Shown here: positions 11,230 to 23,327 of the stretch, piece by piece
Layout of the letters: each line of letters opens with the position of its first letter
Numbering within the stretch: position 1 is the first letter of the stretch
Source: Cryptomeria japonica
Taxonomy: Eukaryota; Streptophyta; Pinopsida; Cupressales; Cupressaceae
Assembly (NCBI RefSeq): GCF_030272615.1
Contig: NC_081405.1
Location: 650,049,420-650,107,419 of the forward strand
Reading direction: 5' to 3'
Length of the DNA stretch: 58,000 nucleotides
Notes under the pieces: model-generated
What the model was told of the DNA's origin: nothing
What the model saw: the letters and a program-made list of their open reading frames with translations, nothing else
Databases searched by the model: none
Translations under genes and position numbers: made by a program

Positions 11230-12576
11230 TTATACCATTGCTTCCATATTTGGGGATGAGTAATTATCTTTTAGGGAAGCAACATTCAGATTCATAAAAT
11301 CTACACACAATCTGATGTCTCCATTCTTCTTCCTTACTGGGACCAAATTGGAGACCCATGAAGAATGTCTTATTGGTTTGATAATCCCCCCTTCTCTCAA
11401 TTTGGTCAGCTCTTGTTGCATTTTAGTTTCTAATAAGGGGTTGATAGGTCTCTGTTTCTGTTTGAAAGGCTTAGCATCTGGAAGTAAAGGAACTTCATGC
11501 TGAAAAAGATCTTGTCTATACGCCTTTAGGTCTTCATAAGACCAAGCAAAGACATGCTTATACCTTTTCAATAAATTGATAAGGTTAGTCCTAACATGAG
11601 GGGGTGATTTCTTTCCAATATATACCAACTTAGGGAATGATTCTGTCCCCAGGTTTACCTCCTCTAACTCTTCTAACTTGGTGGTAGATTGCTGGTGTAA
11701 ATGACTATCATTATAACTAAACATGCTCTCCAGCTCTACCAACCCTTTAGGTATCTCGTTGGTTTCCAATTGGACAACATCATTTCCAAACACTGTCTCT
11801 CTATTATCCACCACTTCCACCAGTGCATTACAATCAATCTTTTGTCCATCATAATCATCAACACATTGGATAAATCTAAGAATGTCTTCATCATTAGCAA
11901 AAACTTGCCAATTGTACACATTATCAGGGATAGCAGGCCTAGATTTTATTTCCATAGTGGAAATACCGGTTAGCGTTGCATCATCATTTTTCAAAGCAAC
12001 ATTAGCTAGGAAATCTGCCATAATATTTTTTGCTCGCTCTATCCAATTAATAGAAAACGCATCAAAATGCTCAATAACATCCCAAACAGCATGCTTATAC
12101 TGCTTCAATCTATCATTCTTGGATGTATATTTAGATCTCACTTGAGAGACAACCAATTCTGAATCCCCCATTACTTTCAACAGTTGAATTCCATGCCTTT
12201 TTGCAACCTCAAGTCCTAGTAACAGGGCTTCATACTCTGTCGTATTATTTGTGCACTGGAATGCCAATAAGAATGAGTATTTAAAAGTTATACCTGACAG
12301 GGACACAGAAAGAACCCCTACTCCAGATCCTTTTTTGGAGCAAGCTCCATCAAAATACATTTGCCACAACCCATATTGTTGTGCTTGTAGCTCGACTACA
12401 ATTGGGTCAGTATTCTTCAATTGAGGTGAAATTGGTTGAAGTCTGAAGTTATCTAAATCTACATCAATCATACAATTAAACATACTAGGGTCCACATTTT
12501 CAATTACCTTAGGAGCTCGTGGCTCTCTGTATAGTTTGACCTGATTACCACCAATAGGAATAGTAGCATAAGACAA
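11230..12576 (-). pseudogene. Archaeal-type RNase H followed by start of reverse transcriptase (giant element)
   Basis: Residues about 70-200 (12369-11977) form an RNase H fold of the archaeal/plant type: MYFDGACSKKGSG (Asp76), NNTTEYEALLLGLEVA (Glu114), VMGDSELVV (Asp138) and ADFLANVA (Asp188), so all four acidic positions are present. From about residue 360 the N-terminal reverse transcriptase follows: PINPLLETKMQQEL, GGIIKPIRHSSWVSN, VRKKNGDIRLCVDF. A TAA stop (from a probable CAA) separates it from the rest of RT in the same frame. Known Tat elements usually have this extra RNase H between the gypsy RNase H and integrase; here it precedes RT. Confidence 0.85.
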
Positions 12577-12612
12577 GTCCAGTTGAACATTTCCCCCTAC
12601 TGCTGCTGCCCA

Positions 12613-13830
12613 CTACCTAGAAAGTAACACACCATAGTGGGGTTTAGTATCAGTAACAATAACATCCATTTTGTAAGTGGCTTCAGGAAATGCTGCTATT
12701 TTTACTTCTACATCTCTCATTGTACTTATCACAAGCACTTCTCTGTTATCCATGGCATAGCATTTCCCATACACAGTGGTTACTGATAACCCTAATTCTT
12801 TCATAACACCATAGGGCATTACATTAGCAGTAGCTCTTGAGTCTATCATGCAGTTTTTAATCAACTGGTTATTAACTAACAAAGTAACATAGAAGGGATC
12901 TACTTGAGAAGGCTCCTGAGTGATAGTGGTTCCAACATAGACTTCTGGGGTTTGGAACTCTTGATCCTTTCCAACTTTAGCTAAACCAATGGGTAATACT
13001 GTGTCACTATCAAATATACTAGAGAATAAAGACAAAGCTGCATCCTTATGTTCTTTAATCTTTAGCAATTCTATTAATGGAACAGTGACTTTCATTTGAG
13101 TTAAAGCTTGGGCCATATCAAATGTAGAGTTATTACATTTTTCAGTATTAACCTTAACTTTTTCTGTTTTGAATTGACTTGCCCTTTTCACTGTCTCTAC
13201 TCTTTGTTCATCATCAACATTTTTGTCATCTACGCCTTTAGGTAAATCTTTAACTGGTTCCTCTTTTTCTTGACTGACCTTTGGAATAGTAGTAGTATTG
13301 CTTGATGCCCCCTTTTTTGTGACTTCTTTTACAAACATAGACCCTGGCTCACCCTGATCAGTATCTCTCTTGGTGCTTCTCAAATTATAATTGTGTTTTG
13401 CTTTGGCAATTGCAGCCTTAGTGAGATTTCTAACTTCTTCCTCACTAGGCCTCCTAAGATGAACTTCTTCATCTTCAATTGTTACCACATTCATTGTAGG
13501 ATGCCAACCTAAAGCTGACTGTCCTTGCACTAGCCTTTCACTATCCAGCACATCACTGTATTCACTTTGCACAGATTCCTCATCACTTTCTATGATAGTT
13601 TCAAACATATTAATGTCAGGCTCTACTTCTGGTCTCATAGATTCTTCCAGAGCTTGGGCCACTGCACACTGATGAGGGGAATGTGGTCCATCACAAGCAA
13701 TACACCAAGGAGTATTTTCTATATTGTGAACAGTTTTCCCTTTCAAAGGATCAGGTGTGTCTTGACTTTGGGTAGTTTTGGGCTTCTCAATTTGGGGTTT
13801 ACCATCCTTCCAATTTGTATTGTATGGCAT
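12613..13830 (-). pseudogene. Gag tail and aspartic protease region of the giant element
   Basis: In frame with gag. A Cys/His cluster and an acidic, low-complexity linker lead into a retropepsin-like region near 12800-12900. The active-site triad reads D-S-R (CMIDSRATANVMP) where D-S/T-G is expected, a single Gly-to-Arg change. The segment ends at a TAG (12613) just after GVLLSR, and the same frame continues into the RNase H region. The protease is inferred to be dead. The domain call rests on the motif and its position before pol. Confidence 0.7.
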
Positions 13831-13857
13831 ATCATGTAATCTAGGAGGTCTATCTTG

Positions 13858-15729
13858 CTAGTTATAATGGGGCTTATCATTTTTGTTAACCTTGGCAGTC
13901 AAATCTTTCATAGCAGTAACCAGTTTCTCCATTTTATCATCCTCTTTAGCAACTTTGTTAGGTTGTTGTTTGGTTTCATTGCATAATCTACCATCTGTCC
14001 TTCTTCCTAATTTTTCAGATGCTTTTCTGTTACTTTCTACATTTATGGCAATTCTAAAAGCATCCCTCAGGTTATGAGGATTTTTATCTCTCACGATATA
14101 GGCCATTTTGGAATCAAATGTATTGTAATATGTATTAAGACACATGTTATCATCTAGCCTCATCACTTGATACAATCTGTGCATAGCTTTCTGGAATCTG
14201 GCATTGAAATCAATGACTATTTCATTTTAAGATTTTCTAATATTATTGAACTCATTCAGCATGAAAATCACATTAGTCTTGTCACCATACTGTTCTTGAA
14301 AGCAATTTTTAAAATCATCCCATGAACCTATGCTATTTACTGGAAGACCTCTGTACCAATCTCTTGCATCATCAACCAGGGATTGAACAAATAGCTTCAT
14401 AATAACATCTTCATCTGCTATCTCATAATCATTTATTAAATCCCCAAAAGATTTCAGATGTTCCTCAGCACTAATTGCATTGCTCCCAGCAAACTTATGG
14501 AGTCTGTCTCTTAGCTCAGTAGGAACATGATTTGGATATCTTGGGATCCCATCAAAAAATAATTGCCTATACTGTTCTAGATTGATTGGCCTTCTTTGAA
14601 AAGGGGTAATAACACTATTATTTCCCATGGTCATTTTAGCTTTTGGGATTGGAGATTGAGGTGCTTGGATGTATTGTTTATTCACAGGTATTTGGCTTAC
14701 TGAGGCAGTATTAGCATGTACTGCAGGTTGAGTATTGACCTGAGGAAAGGAAATGTGTTGGGGATTAGGCTTGCTGAGATTTTCTGATGGGAATGTAATA
14801 GGGGGAGCATTTAAGTAATTAATCTTTCTTTTTACTTCCTGATTCGCTGCTTCTAACTCAGTCTTTTCCAGTTCCATTTGTAGATCTTCCTTTTCCTTCC
14901 TCATCATTTCCATCTATTTCTCATGTGCTAGAATCCTATGAGAAATCCCTTTTGCAGTTTTAGATTCTACTTCATCATCTACCCATTTCTGTTTTCTTTT
15001 GTCTAAATTAGCTTTAGGAAGCTGGGAGTCATTAAATACTTCCCTAATTGGCTAGGCTACTGACTTACAAGCTTGTCTGGTTTTAGGGATTAGGATTTCC
15101 CTAATCACAAGGCCTTCCTCATCACTTTTTTCCTTTTCTTTAGCAAGCATTTCAAGATCAGCTATCTATCTAAGAAGCCTATCTCTTTCCATTAACCTGG
15201 CTTTGATTTCCTTCTCCTTATTTGCCTCCTTTTGGGCTCTTAGGGAGATTAAATGATGGACTCTTTTATTCAAATCTTCGATCTCTTGAGACATCTTATC
15301 CTCATCAGGGAAGTTTTCTTCAGAGTCAGATGCATTAATTTGATCTATGTCAATTAGACTAATGTTCCCATCTATTGTCCTAGGAACAGAGTGCATAATT
15401 GCATTTGAACTGGTTCTATCTTTTGCAGAAACACTAAGATGAGATAGATCTTGATTTAAAATAGGTGCTTCATCAATATTTCTAAATAATCCTGAATGGA
15501 AACCTAAAATATCATGCTCTAAATCTCTAGAAGATGAATTAAACTTTGCATAGACAGGTCGATCAGGCATCTTACTAGTATTATTGTTTTTTTGCACCCA
15601 CGCAACATTTGATGGCTCATGCAACACAGATCTCTTCTGGCCTCTTCGTGACTATTCTGGCAGACCTTCTTGCAAAGTTTCATGAGGATGTTTCTTCATG
15701 AATGATCTTGTGTTCTTTGTCCCTTGCAT
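13858..15729 (-). pseudogene. Gag of the giant element, with in-frame stops
   Basis: The capsid-region polyprotein of the giant element. A plausible start is the ATG at 15729 (MQGTKNTRSF...); the frame is open a little further up but is crowded by the primer site. The N-terminal part is charged and coiled-coil-like (15166-15480 and around 14830-14910). It is followed by a retrotransposon Gag core at about 14230-14540 with RLHKFAGSNAISAEEHL, DARDWYRGLP and W-DDFKNCFQEQYG. Stops interrupt near 15650, 15166, 15054, 14917 and 14227, all in one frame with pol. No clear CCHC knuckle was seen downstream; a Cys/His cluster IACDGPHSPHQC near 13690 may be its remnant. Confidence 0.8.
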
Positions 15730-15906
15730 CTCGCTTGTCTTCCTTTCAAAAAATTCATATCTCACAAGGACTGGTTCAATAGTAACAGAGTCGCCACCCA
15801 CAAAACTATGAGAAAAAATGAAAACAAGCAGTCTTACCCACAAACACACAACAATTCTCTTTACAAGTCTCGACACAGATCTGTGTTTATATCTTTGTTA
15901 TAACTC

Positions 15907-15924
15907 TCCCCAGCAGAGTCACCA
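15907..15924 (-). other. Primer-binding site of the giant element
   Basis: The minus strand reads TGGTGACTCTGCTGGGG four bases inside the 5' LTR. It begins TGG as primer sites must, and it is not the tRNA-Met type. The plus-strand Tat element at 26335 has a candidate site with the same first nine bases. The tRNA was not identified. Confidence 0.75.
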
Positions 15925-16954
15925 CTTTTGTTGTCTTCAAAATCTGATTCCCTTTAATGTCCTTAGAATAATATGATTTAAGCTTGGTGTAGAAGAGACA
16001 TCAAAGATAAGAAAATTCTCAAGACAACATATGACAAGGTTTGATTAGACCTTCTACACTTCGGGCTTCCTTGGAGCCCAAGTGGGTATACCTTTGTGAA
16101 TTAAATTCACACTTTCAAACAATAAACCCACAGCAAACCAGTCCAAAAAACCAGTGGATTTATTCACCTTGAAATCAACTGAAAACAAAGGATGGAAATT
16201 ATGCTTAACTTCAGCATTTTGATCAACAAAGCATGCAATAAACAACTTCGATTAATATTAGTGCCTTATCCAAGGTTACAGAGTCATCTAAACTCAAATA
16301 AAACTCCTCAAACAATACATCTTTATGCTTCCCATCAGCTTAGTTTCTATTAATCCTTACATATTCCTGACACACATAAGAATTCAAGTATCCCAAATTA
16401 AGTTATGGTCCTCAAAAATTCAAAATTCCTTTCAAAGAATTTACTGGTATGAGTGATCTCGTGTATTTAATTTCCCTCCTAAAGAGAAAAGCTAACAAAC
16501 ACTTATACTAAAATTGCTTTGCAATTCCATTCAAACAGAACAACCCTGGATTATTCAGAATAAAAACAGTAAATAAATTTGTGAACAAACTTGAAGACAA
16601 CACAAAGCTTTACTCGAAACTGATGGCCTATATATTGATATTCAATTCAAGAAATATTACAATAAATTCTGATTCTCCATTAGACTTAGAAAAGCTTAGA
16701 TAAATTTCTGCAACGTTTTCTTACAAAATTTTGTGATCTCTTTTCCAATAGTCTTGGTATCCATTTATAACAACATGGATGCACAAAGCTTTGGACTTTT
16801 CGAGGAGAGTTTGTTACAATCATTTCTTTTTCAAAAATAAAGATGTTACAAATTTTCCGCAAAAAAGCAGTTACAAGCTTTTTTCAGCCTTTGCAATTTG
16901 TTCAACAGGTTGTTTGGTTGCAACCTCTTCTATCTTTTTAGGGGCGCTCTCCAA

Positions 16955-19900
16955 CTATTTTGGATCATGGGTGGCATACTTAATTTCCCACTCGCTATAT
17001 ATCTCTTCTGTAAACCATGAAAAATTAATCATATCATCTTTAATCTTAGTCAACCTTTTCCAAGAATTTCTCAGTTTGTTGACTTCTAAATTAAGAAAAC
17101 CATAGTGTGATTTAATTTTCTCTATCTCTTGTATTGTCACAACAAAGAAAGAAGTATCATCAAGATCAATGATTCCTTTAACTCTTGCTGACAATTTAGC
17201 TTCTATCTCCTTAAGCCTTATTTGCTTATCTTTTAACTGATTCGTATTAGCAAAAATTCCTGGGAACAACTCAAAAGCTTGATCAGTGTATTCCTTCTTA
17301 CACAAATTAACCTTTCTATCCACATTATCCACCTCTGCTGCCAATTGCATTAAGACTTTAGCGACATCAAAAGTGGATTTGATAATGGGATTGGCTCTTG
17401 CTTCATCACAGGGTATACACATGAACTCTAGATCTTGCTCCCTAGGCCTCCATCTGTCAAAAATGGGTGTCAAAATGGCCTTATCTCTCCTTAGCTCATT
17501 CCATATCTCCATAATTTTTCCCACATTGTTGTAAAGCAATGAGGTATTTATTGTATCTGCAAAATTGGAGATTGTGGCTCTTACTTTCTCCTCATATTTC
17601 CCTACATATAAGGCCTAAGCCTGTTTTAGGTTTTCTAGTTCTTGAGGAGTAATCTCAATCATTTGAGAGCTGGAGGGTGCTGGAGATGGTGGAAATTCAA
17701 TGATAGGTCTAGTAGGTGGAGGTCTTGCAGGAGAAGAGGAAATCATCAGTGTTGAAGACTCACCTTGTTTGTGTTGTCCCATCAACTGGCTCTACAACTT
17801 AGCAATGATGCTATCTTTACCTCTCACCTCCTCCTTGGCACTGTTATAGGCCTTCAAAATTGTTTCCAACTTAATTTGGAGGGCCTGTTTTTCTTTGGCT
17901 TCCTTCTCTGCCACTGCAACACTGAATTTTGCAATTTCTAACACAGTGCTAGCAGCCTCTACTACCCCTGTACTCTGTACTCTCTTTACCATCATTCCAC
18001 CAAGGTAACTTGACCCTAGGGTGTCTTTACCTTTCTTGCTCTCATTTCTCTTGAGAGACCACATGACTAGTGTAGCATTATCCTTATTGAAGGTAACCCC
18101 TTCCATGGGTTTGGTCTCTTTTCTTATTGCATCTAACACTAGGGCATCTGCAATATCCCACTCTGGCAAGATAAGCACTCCAGCTTATGCTACCGTATCT
18201 CTTCCCTGATCAGGGGTGATGGTATTGAATTCTTCCGTCATCTCTTGTTTTATTTCTTCTTCCACTAAGGTTAGATCTTTATTGGGCTGCTCAGCTTTTC
18301 TTGTCTCACATCTAGCATTATATCTATCTATATGCTATTTCCAAATGAATTGCATAAATGCTTCCGATGTGACAAAGTTGTCATCAGCTAGAAAGGCACT
18401 ACTTGCCTTTTTTATCTCAGGATCCCACTCCTGGCCTTTAAGTTCAGTGGAGGTGATATCCATTTCAGCATCAATGGGTTCTTCTGGCATCCCTTCCTCC
18501 ACTTCATCATAGGTGTATGCAATTTCCCCTAAACTACCCAACTGCAAGAGGTGTTCAACTGCTGCTTGTTCATCTCCTACATGGATAGGGGATTGGGATG
18601 GGAAATACAAAGGTGTATCTGATTGCATTTCCTTCCCCACCCTTTGCTTCTTTGGGCTATCTTTTATGTCAATGACATCTTGTATCTTCCTCTTTCCTTT
18701 GGATGTAGAGGGCTCCTCTATTGTAGGCACCAACAAACTGTAACCTAATTTCTTATGCAAGGTGTAATCACCAGGAGGAATTGCTTTTCTGGAAGCTGAC
18801 CTGCTTAGGATCATTCTAGCCTTTTCAGGGTTGCTCTTGATCACAGCTTCCCTCTTCTCCTTTAGTGTTTGCATCACATCCTCAAAGCAAACATTCAAAA
18901 ACTTTATTTTTTCTTCTAGTGGAAGAAGCTAGATAATGGGTCAAAGCTAGCATCAAATTGATGCACGAAATCCAAGGCTTTCTTATAAGCCACCCACTTT
19001 TCTTTCCTTATCTCCTTCTCATCTAGATCAAACTCATTTCTGATGAGGTCTTCAGGAAAATGGAATTGATGAGGCCTACCTCTGCATGCTACCTTCTTGC
19101 TAAACACACCATTGAAGAAGTCCTCTAGATCAGCACACCTGGACACTGCAATGGAAAAATGATAAGGTTTGAGGAAATCCTCAAAGCAGTTCTAGCCTCC
19201 CTTTGTTATTACAAATTGGTGGGCTATAGTAGCTGCAGGGAAAATAGTCCCTTTACCTCTGACTGTCAACTCTGCTTCTTGTAGGCCACCAATTTGCCTA
19301 AGGATCTCCGCTATTCTCACTTTGAGAGGGACCTGGTAAGGTAACAAAAATGGAGTGCCCCTGAAACCAAAAACTCTGAAAACTGTGGAGACTGGATATA
19401 AATAAATGTCACCCTAGTTATGAGCAATTTTTATATTCTCTGCAAATTCTTTTGGACTTACGAATTCCAGAAGAACCTTGGGGACTCTTGGGTTATCAAA
19501 GTAGAGGAGAGTCCTTATTTTGGATGCAAAATATTTATCAAACTTCAAAAAACTAGCATCCTCTCTGTCCCATGACAACATAGTACTCCATAATTGCACT
19601 GACATTTTTTCTCCTTCCTTCTCCTTAACCAGGTCTAGCCCACTGGCAAAATAATCACCACCTTTGAAGAGAAAAAGGTGCATTAGGAGTGAATACCATC
19701 CAAAAGGTCTATCCACCTTTCCATTCTTTATTCCTATCAACCCTCCATGGATAGCATCGGCAATGAAAGAGGCATAATGAAATGTGATAGCAAAAGAAGG
19801 ATTCAAAATCTAGGCAATCATTAGCAAGTAATGATTCAGCATATTTGCTTCAGCATCTTCTCCTAGAACTTGACAAAGTGCCCAATACACTCCTTTAGCC

Positions 19901-20511
19901 CTCAAGGTAAACATACTTAATGAGAAGGGCTCTTGTGTGTTGGGTCCTACAACTGTTAACCCTCCTATTTTCACAAAAAGTTCCTTAAGAGGCCCATTCT
20001 TGAGATGACTCCTCTGTGCACCGTAAACTTGGGCTAATGATGTGAAATTTATAGGTTCTAAGAAGTTTGTGAACTCATTAAGCCCAAATGCTGTCCTAAA
20101 CTCTTCAACATTAATTTCCACAAGGGTTTTCCCATTTACATCTTGGATGCATCTTGTGACTGGATCATAATTTAATGCCATTTGGGTTAGCAGGTCTTTA
20201 TCTATGAATACCCCTGGGACTACTAATTTCCCAACATCTAATTCGCAGATACTGTTTTGAGGGGCAGGAGAATTTCTCATTCTGAATCCAACTTTAAACA
20301 ACCCCAACCCGGATAGTCCAACCTGTGGGTCTCTCAACCAATTACCTTTATCATATAATCCTTCTCCTATCTTCAAACGGGGAGCCCTTGACATTAACTC
20401 TTTAGCCTTGGATGCCTGATTGGTTGACAACGTCAACTATTCTAAAAAATCATCACACACACTTCTTTCTAAATAGTTAACCTTGCCAGAGAATTCCCTT
20501 TTAGGAGCCAT
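16955..20511 (-). pseudogene. LTR-internal ORF of unknown function, right LTR copy
   Basis: Second copy of the LTR-internal ORF, starting at ATG 20511 and ending at the same terminal TAG (16955). Only the stop near 19810 is shared with the left copy. Private lesions: stops near 20437, 19414, 19195, 18335, 18185, 17792 and 17620, and a 1-nt deletion near 18920. Where one copy has a stop the other usually reads Gln or Trp, so the frame was open through most of its length when the element inserted. Otherwise as for 3445-7002: globular N-terminal half, polar middle, coiled coil and helical tail. No function assigned. Confidence 0.75.
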
Positions 20512-21159
20512 TTTGAAAATGCAAGAAAATGAATATCACTCTTAAACAATCCTGCAACGAATGAATTATCTTATTTTGAACACTACACAAGAATTGCTAC
20601 AAAATATGAGAGAACCTATTCTTTGCTTGAAGGAAATTGCTCTGCAACTGAACCGACTTGCTTTGTATCTAATGAAAATAACTCTACGTCTACTCTTCTG
20701 CAAAATCTTTTAAAAGATATCTTCACTCAGTTGTTAGGAAATCAAATATTTGTACTCAGGGCCTTAACTATAACATTGATTCCGCATGCTTCGGTCGTCC
20801 CTTCGAAATTGAATTCATACGAGAATTCGTATTTTTCGCTCCAACGGGTCACAACATTCCTGCAAGTGTTCCATTTTTCTCTTTCGCAACTTCACGAGGC
20901 ATAACCATTGGGCAGCTTAGTCTTGCAAAATAGCACCAACCGTTCGATCAAAAGAAACTTAATCGAGCGTTAGATTAACTGATGGCTTTGGCTTTTCTCT
21001 AGGTCCTGCTTTTCTATTGGCTACATAATACCACATGGCGTCCAAACATTGGCCTTGAAATCCCCTTCGCATCCCACTTGATACTGGCCGCGTGTCTTTC
21101 TTTTATACTGACAGTTCCACCTTGGTGGGCCCACGCTTTCTTCTTAGATTGCGTGTCAT

Positions 21160-21715
21160 CATGACACATGGATGGTTTTCATTCATTCTCGCTATTTCGC
21201 GGGCATAAAGAGTGAGCATTTTACCCTTGCGATATAGCGCCGACCATTGGATCATCTTCCAAGTTGATCGGCGTTTAATCCTCTAAAAAGGCTCTCAGGA
21301 GGGGTGGTCCCGCTGACTCATCGTGAACACCTAGCATCCAGTCACCTGCGGAGCTGATTTGTCACTCTGTCATTTGCTAGAAGGAAACCATGGGGGCCCC
21401 ACTTTCGTCTCAACAACCATATCCTCCAGGTCATCATCATGACACATGGACGGTTCTCATTCATTCTCGCTATTTCGCGAGCATAAAGAGTGAGCATTTT
21501 ACCCTTGCGAAATAGCACCAACCGTTGGATCATCTTTCAAGTTGATCGACATTTAATCCTCTGAAAAGGCTCTTAGGGGGGTGGGCCCACTAACTCGTCA
21601 TGAACACCTGGCGCCCTGTCACTTTCGGAGCTGACTTGTCACCTTCTTATTTATCAATTGGAAACCATAGGGCTTCAATAAATTGTTAACAGCTATACCT
21701 ACCAGGTCATCTCCA
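21160..21715 (-). repeat. Two tandem 278-bp repeats in the LTR upstream region (right LTR)
   Basis: Same duplication as in the left LTR, with unit starts at 21160 and 21438. Presence in both LTRs shows it predates insertion. The first unit keeps the left arm CGCTATTTCGC intact. Confidence 0.75.
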
Positions 21716-22257
21716 CCTGCGACCTGACTCACCTCTAGGGCTCGCCTTTCAGCCTTTAATCCTGACCCACTGACTGTTGTGACCTGTGCCATGTGCCGCC
21801 ATTTTATTCACTATCAACAACGAATTAGACTGTCTATGTGGCATGCCATGTGGTTTTCACAACTTTGCTTGTTTTAAACTACGTGCAACTTCACCTAGCG
21901 AAATAGCGCGAGCCATGGATCCATCCATGAGATGCGCACTAGTTACTGGGCCTGACAACTTTAGAAGAAAAATATACAAGGCATAAATTTTTCGATTAAT
22001 TAACATAACCGCGTAGGAAAACAACAAGGGGGGACACTTCCTTCAACCCCATGAACCATTACTTAAGTGAATAAAGTAACGAAAGATTAGAAACCAGAGG
22101 GCTTAAAACAAATACGATAGGATCTAACATCAAAAACCCTTAAACCCTTAAAGTCTAGAACAAAGCTGAAGCATTTGGAATTACACCCTATTCGAAAAAT
22201 CAACATACCATAGCCAATCATGGGAAAAGAAAAACCCAATTTTAATCAGTGATAACA

Positions 22258-22262
22258 TTAGG
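22258..22262. repeat. Target-site duplication TTAGG, right copy
   Basis: TTAGG directly follows the terminal CA of the right giant LTR. Collapsing both copies to one restores the interrupted host ORF in frame (...LLVCLM then LHITKQ...). Confidence 0.9.
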
Positions 22263-23026
22263 CATACTAACAAATTTCCAAATCTGAAAGTTCGTTTCTT
22301 GTCCTTCATGATCTTTCCAAGATTGTCAATTAATTTATCCTTTAACCACTCACATATGTCAATTTTTGCATTACCTGTTACCATGTCATAAGCACTCTTA
22401 ATGCATAAGCTTGAAACCGAATTAAGTCTATTAGCATGAGTAGCTTTATATCCTAATATCATACTGATGAATCTCACATTGATATCTTTTACATCATTAA
22501 CCCTCAGAGACCACTTGTCAAATGTTGCACCAGTTAGGTCTATAACTAGGTCATTGGAAAACTTCTTGGTTTTATCTGGTCTTTTACCGATGGTCAGTAA
22601 CCCTGTGACAACTTTCACAGATTCCTTGGTGATCTTATGGATTGCATCTAACCAAAAAAATTCTCCATGTACCCTACTTAAAACTATCCTAATCACATCC
22701 TTTGGAAATTCAGGAATGTTAAGGATCTCTATAAATCCTAGGGTCTCAATGATCTTGTGTTCATCCTTTATATTGGCAGTATTATCACATATCGCGGTTT
22801 TATACATGGTTTTAATTTCCTCATCTCCTAACTCTTCAATGTTGCAGTGGATGTACATTCTGGGGTCTTCAGCATATACAACTCCCTTAGGAATTTGAGA
22901 AAAATCACCTAAGGTATCATCCTTCTTTTCTATCTCGGGAACTAGCTAAAATATGGGCCTAGGTCTTTTTATTCCTTCAACAACAGTAGGTTTTTCTATG
23001 TATTCAATTCCAGAGGTGGATGCCAT
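22263..23026 (-). pseudogene. Unknown long ORF of the copia-type element, upstream part
   Basis: The ORF starts at an ATG at 23026 (MASTSGIEYIEKP...). It has one in-frame TAG after codon 26 and then stays open to the insertion point of the giant element. Removing that insertion and one TTAGG copy continues the same frame without a break into the segment left of 2415. The protein looks globular, with a stretch on the theme AYDMVTG...FRFGNLL. This is loosely reminiscent of the 'putative plant transposon protein' regions seen in other plant retroelements, but I cannot assign a family. Function unknown. Confidence 0.65.
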
Positions 23027-23327
23027 GATTAAATACCTTTTACTACCTTAGATGGATGATTACTTGGAGTGTGCTTGCTTCTTGCTTGAAATGCCTTAGC
23101 TCGGAGTCTTCGCGCTCTTAGAACATTTGAAATCTCGGTGAAATGAAATGGAGCCAAAACCTTAATTTTATAATGTCTCTTCGCCATCTACCACATTGAT
23201 TGCATGTCGGTTAAGTATTCACTTAACATTGTTTTCTGATAATAGGTAATTTTCAACTTCTTATCTCTATCCGAGGGAATAATAGCACATGTATCATTAG
23301 ATTGCTAAACCCTCAAGGAAATTTTCT

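Larger units (their letters stand above)
2420..22257 (-). mobile_element. Giant Ty3/gypsy (Tat-type) retrotransposon, 19.8 kb with 6.3-kb ORF-bearing LTRs
   Basis: A complete but inactive element. Order in its own sense: 5' LTR (15929-22257), primer site, gag, protease, archaeal-type RNase H, reverse transcriptase, gypsy RNase H remnant, integrase, 3' LTR (2420-8748). Both LTRs are 6329 bp, start TG and end CA, and the element is flanked by TTAGG on both sides. The internal region is only 7180 bp, so LTRs make up nearly two thirds of the element. Gag to integrase lies in one reading frame broken only by stop codons. The first ~285 bp of the two LTRs differ at about ten positions by eye (near 96% identity). 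A second RNase H and the integrase wording place it in the Tat group; the closest lineage cannot be named without a tree. Confidence 0.9.
15929..22257 (-). repeat. 5' LTR of the giant element (right copy, 6329 bp)
   Basis: Same length and organisation as the left copy: upstream region 20512-22257, ORF 20511-16955, tail 15929-16954. It lies four bases from the primer-binding site, which makes it the 5' LTR. Differences from the left copy are mostly C/T and G/A. Confidence 0.93.
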
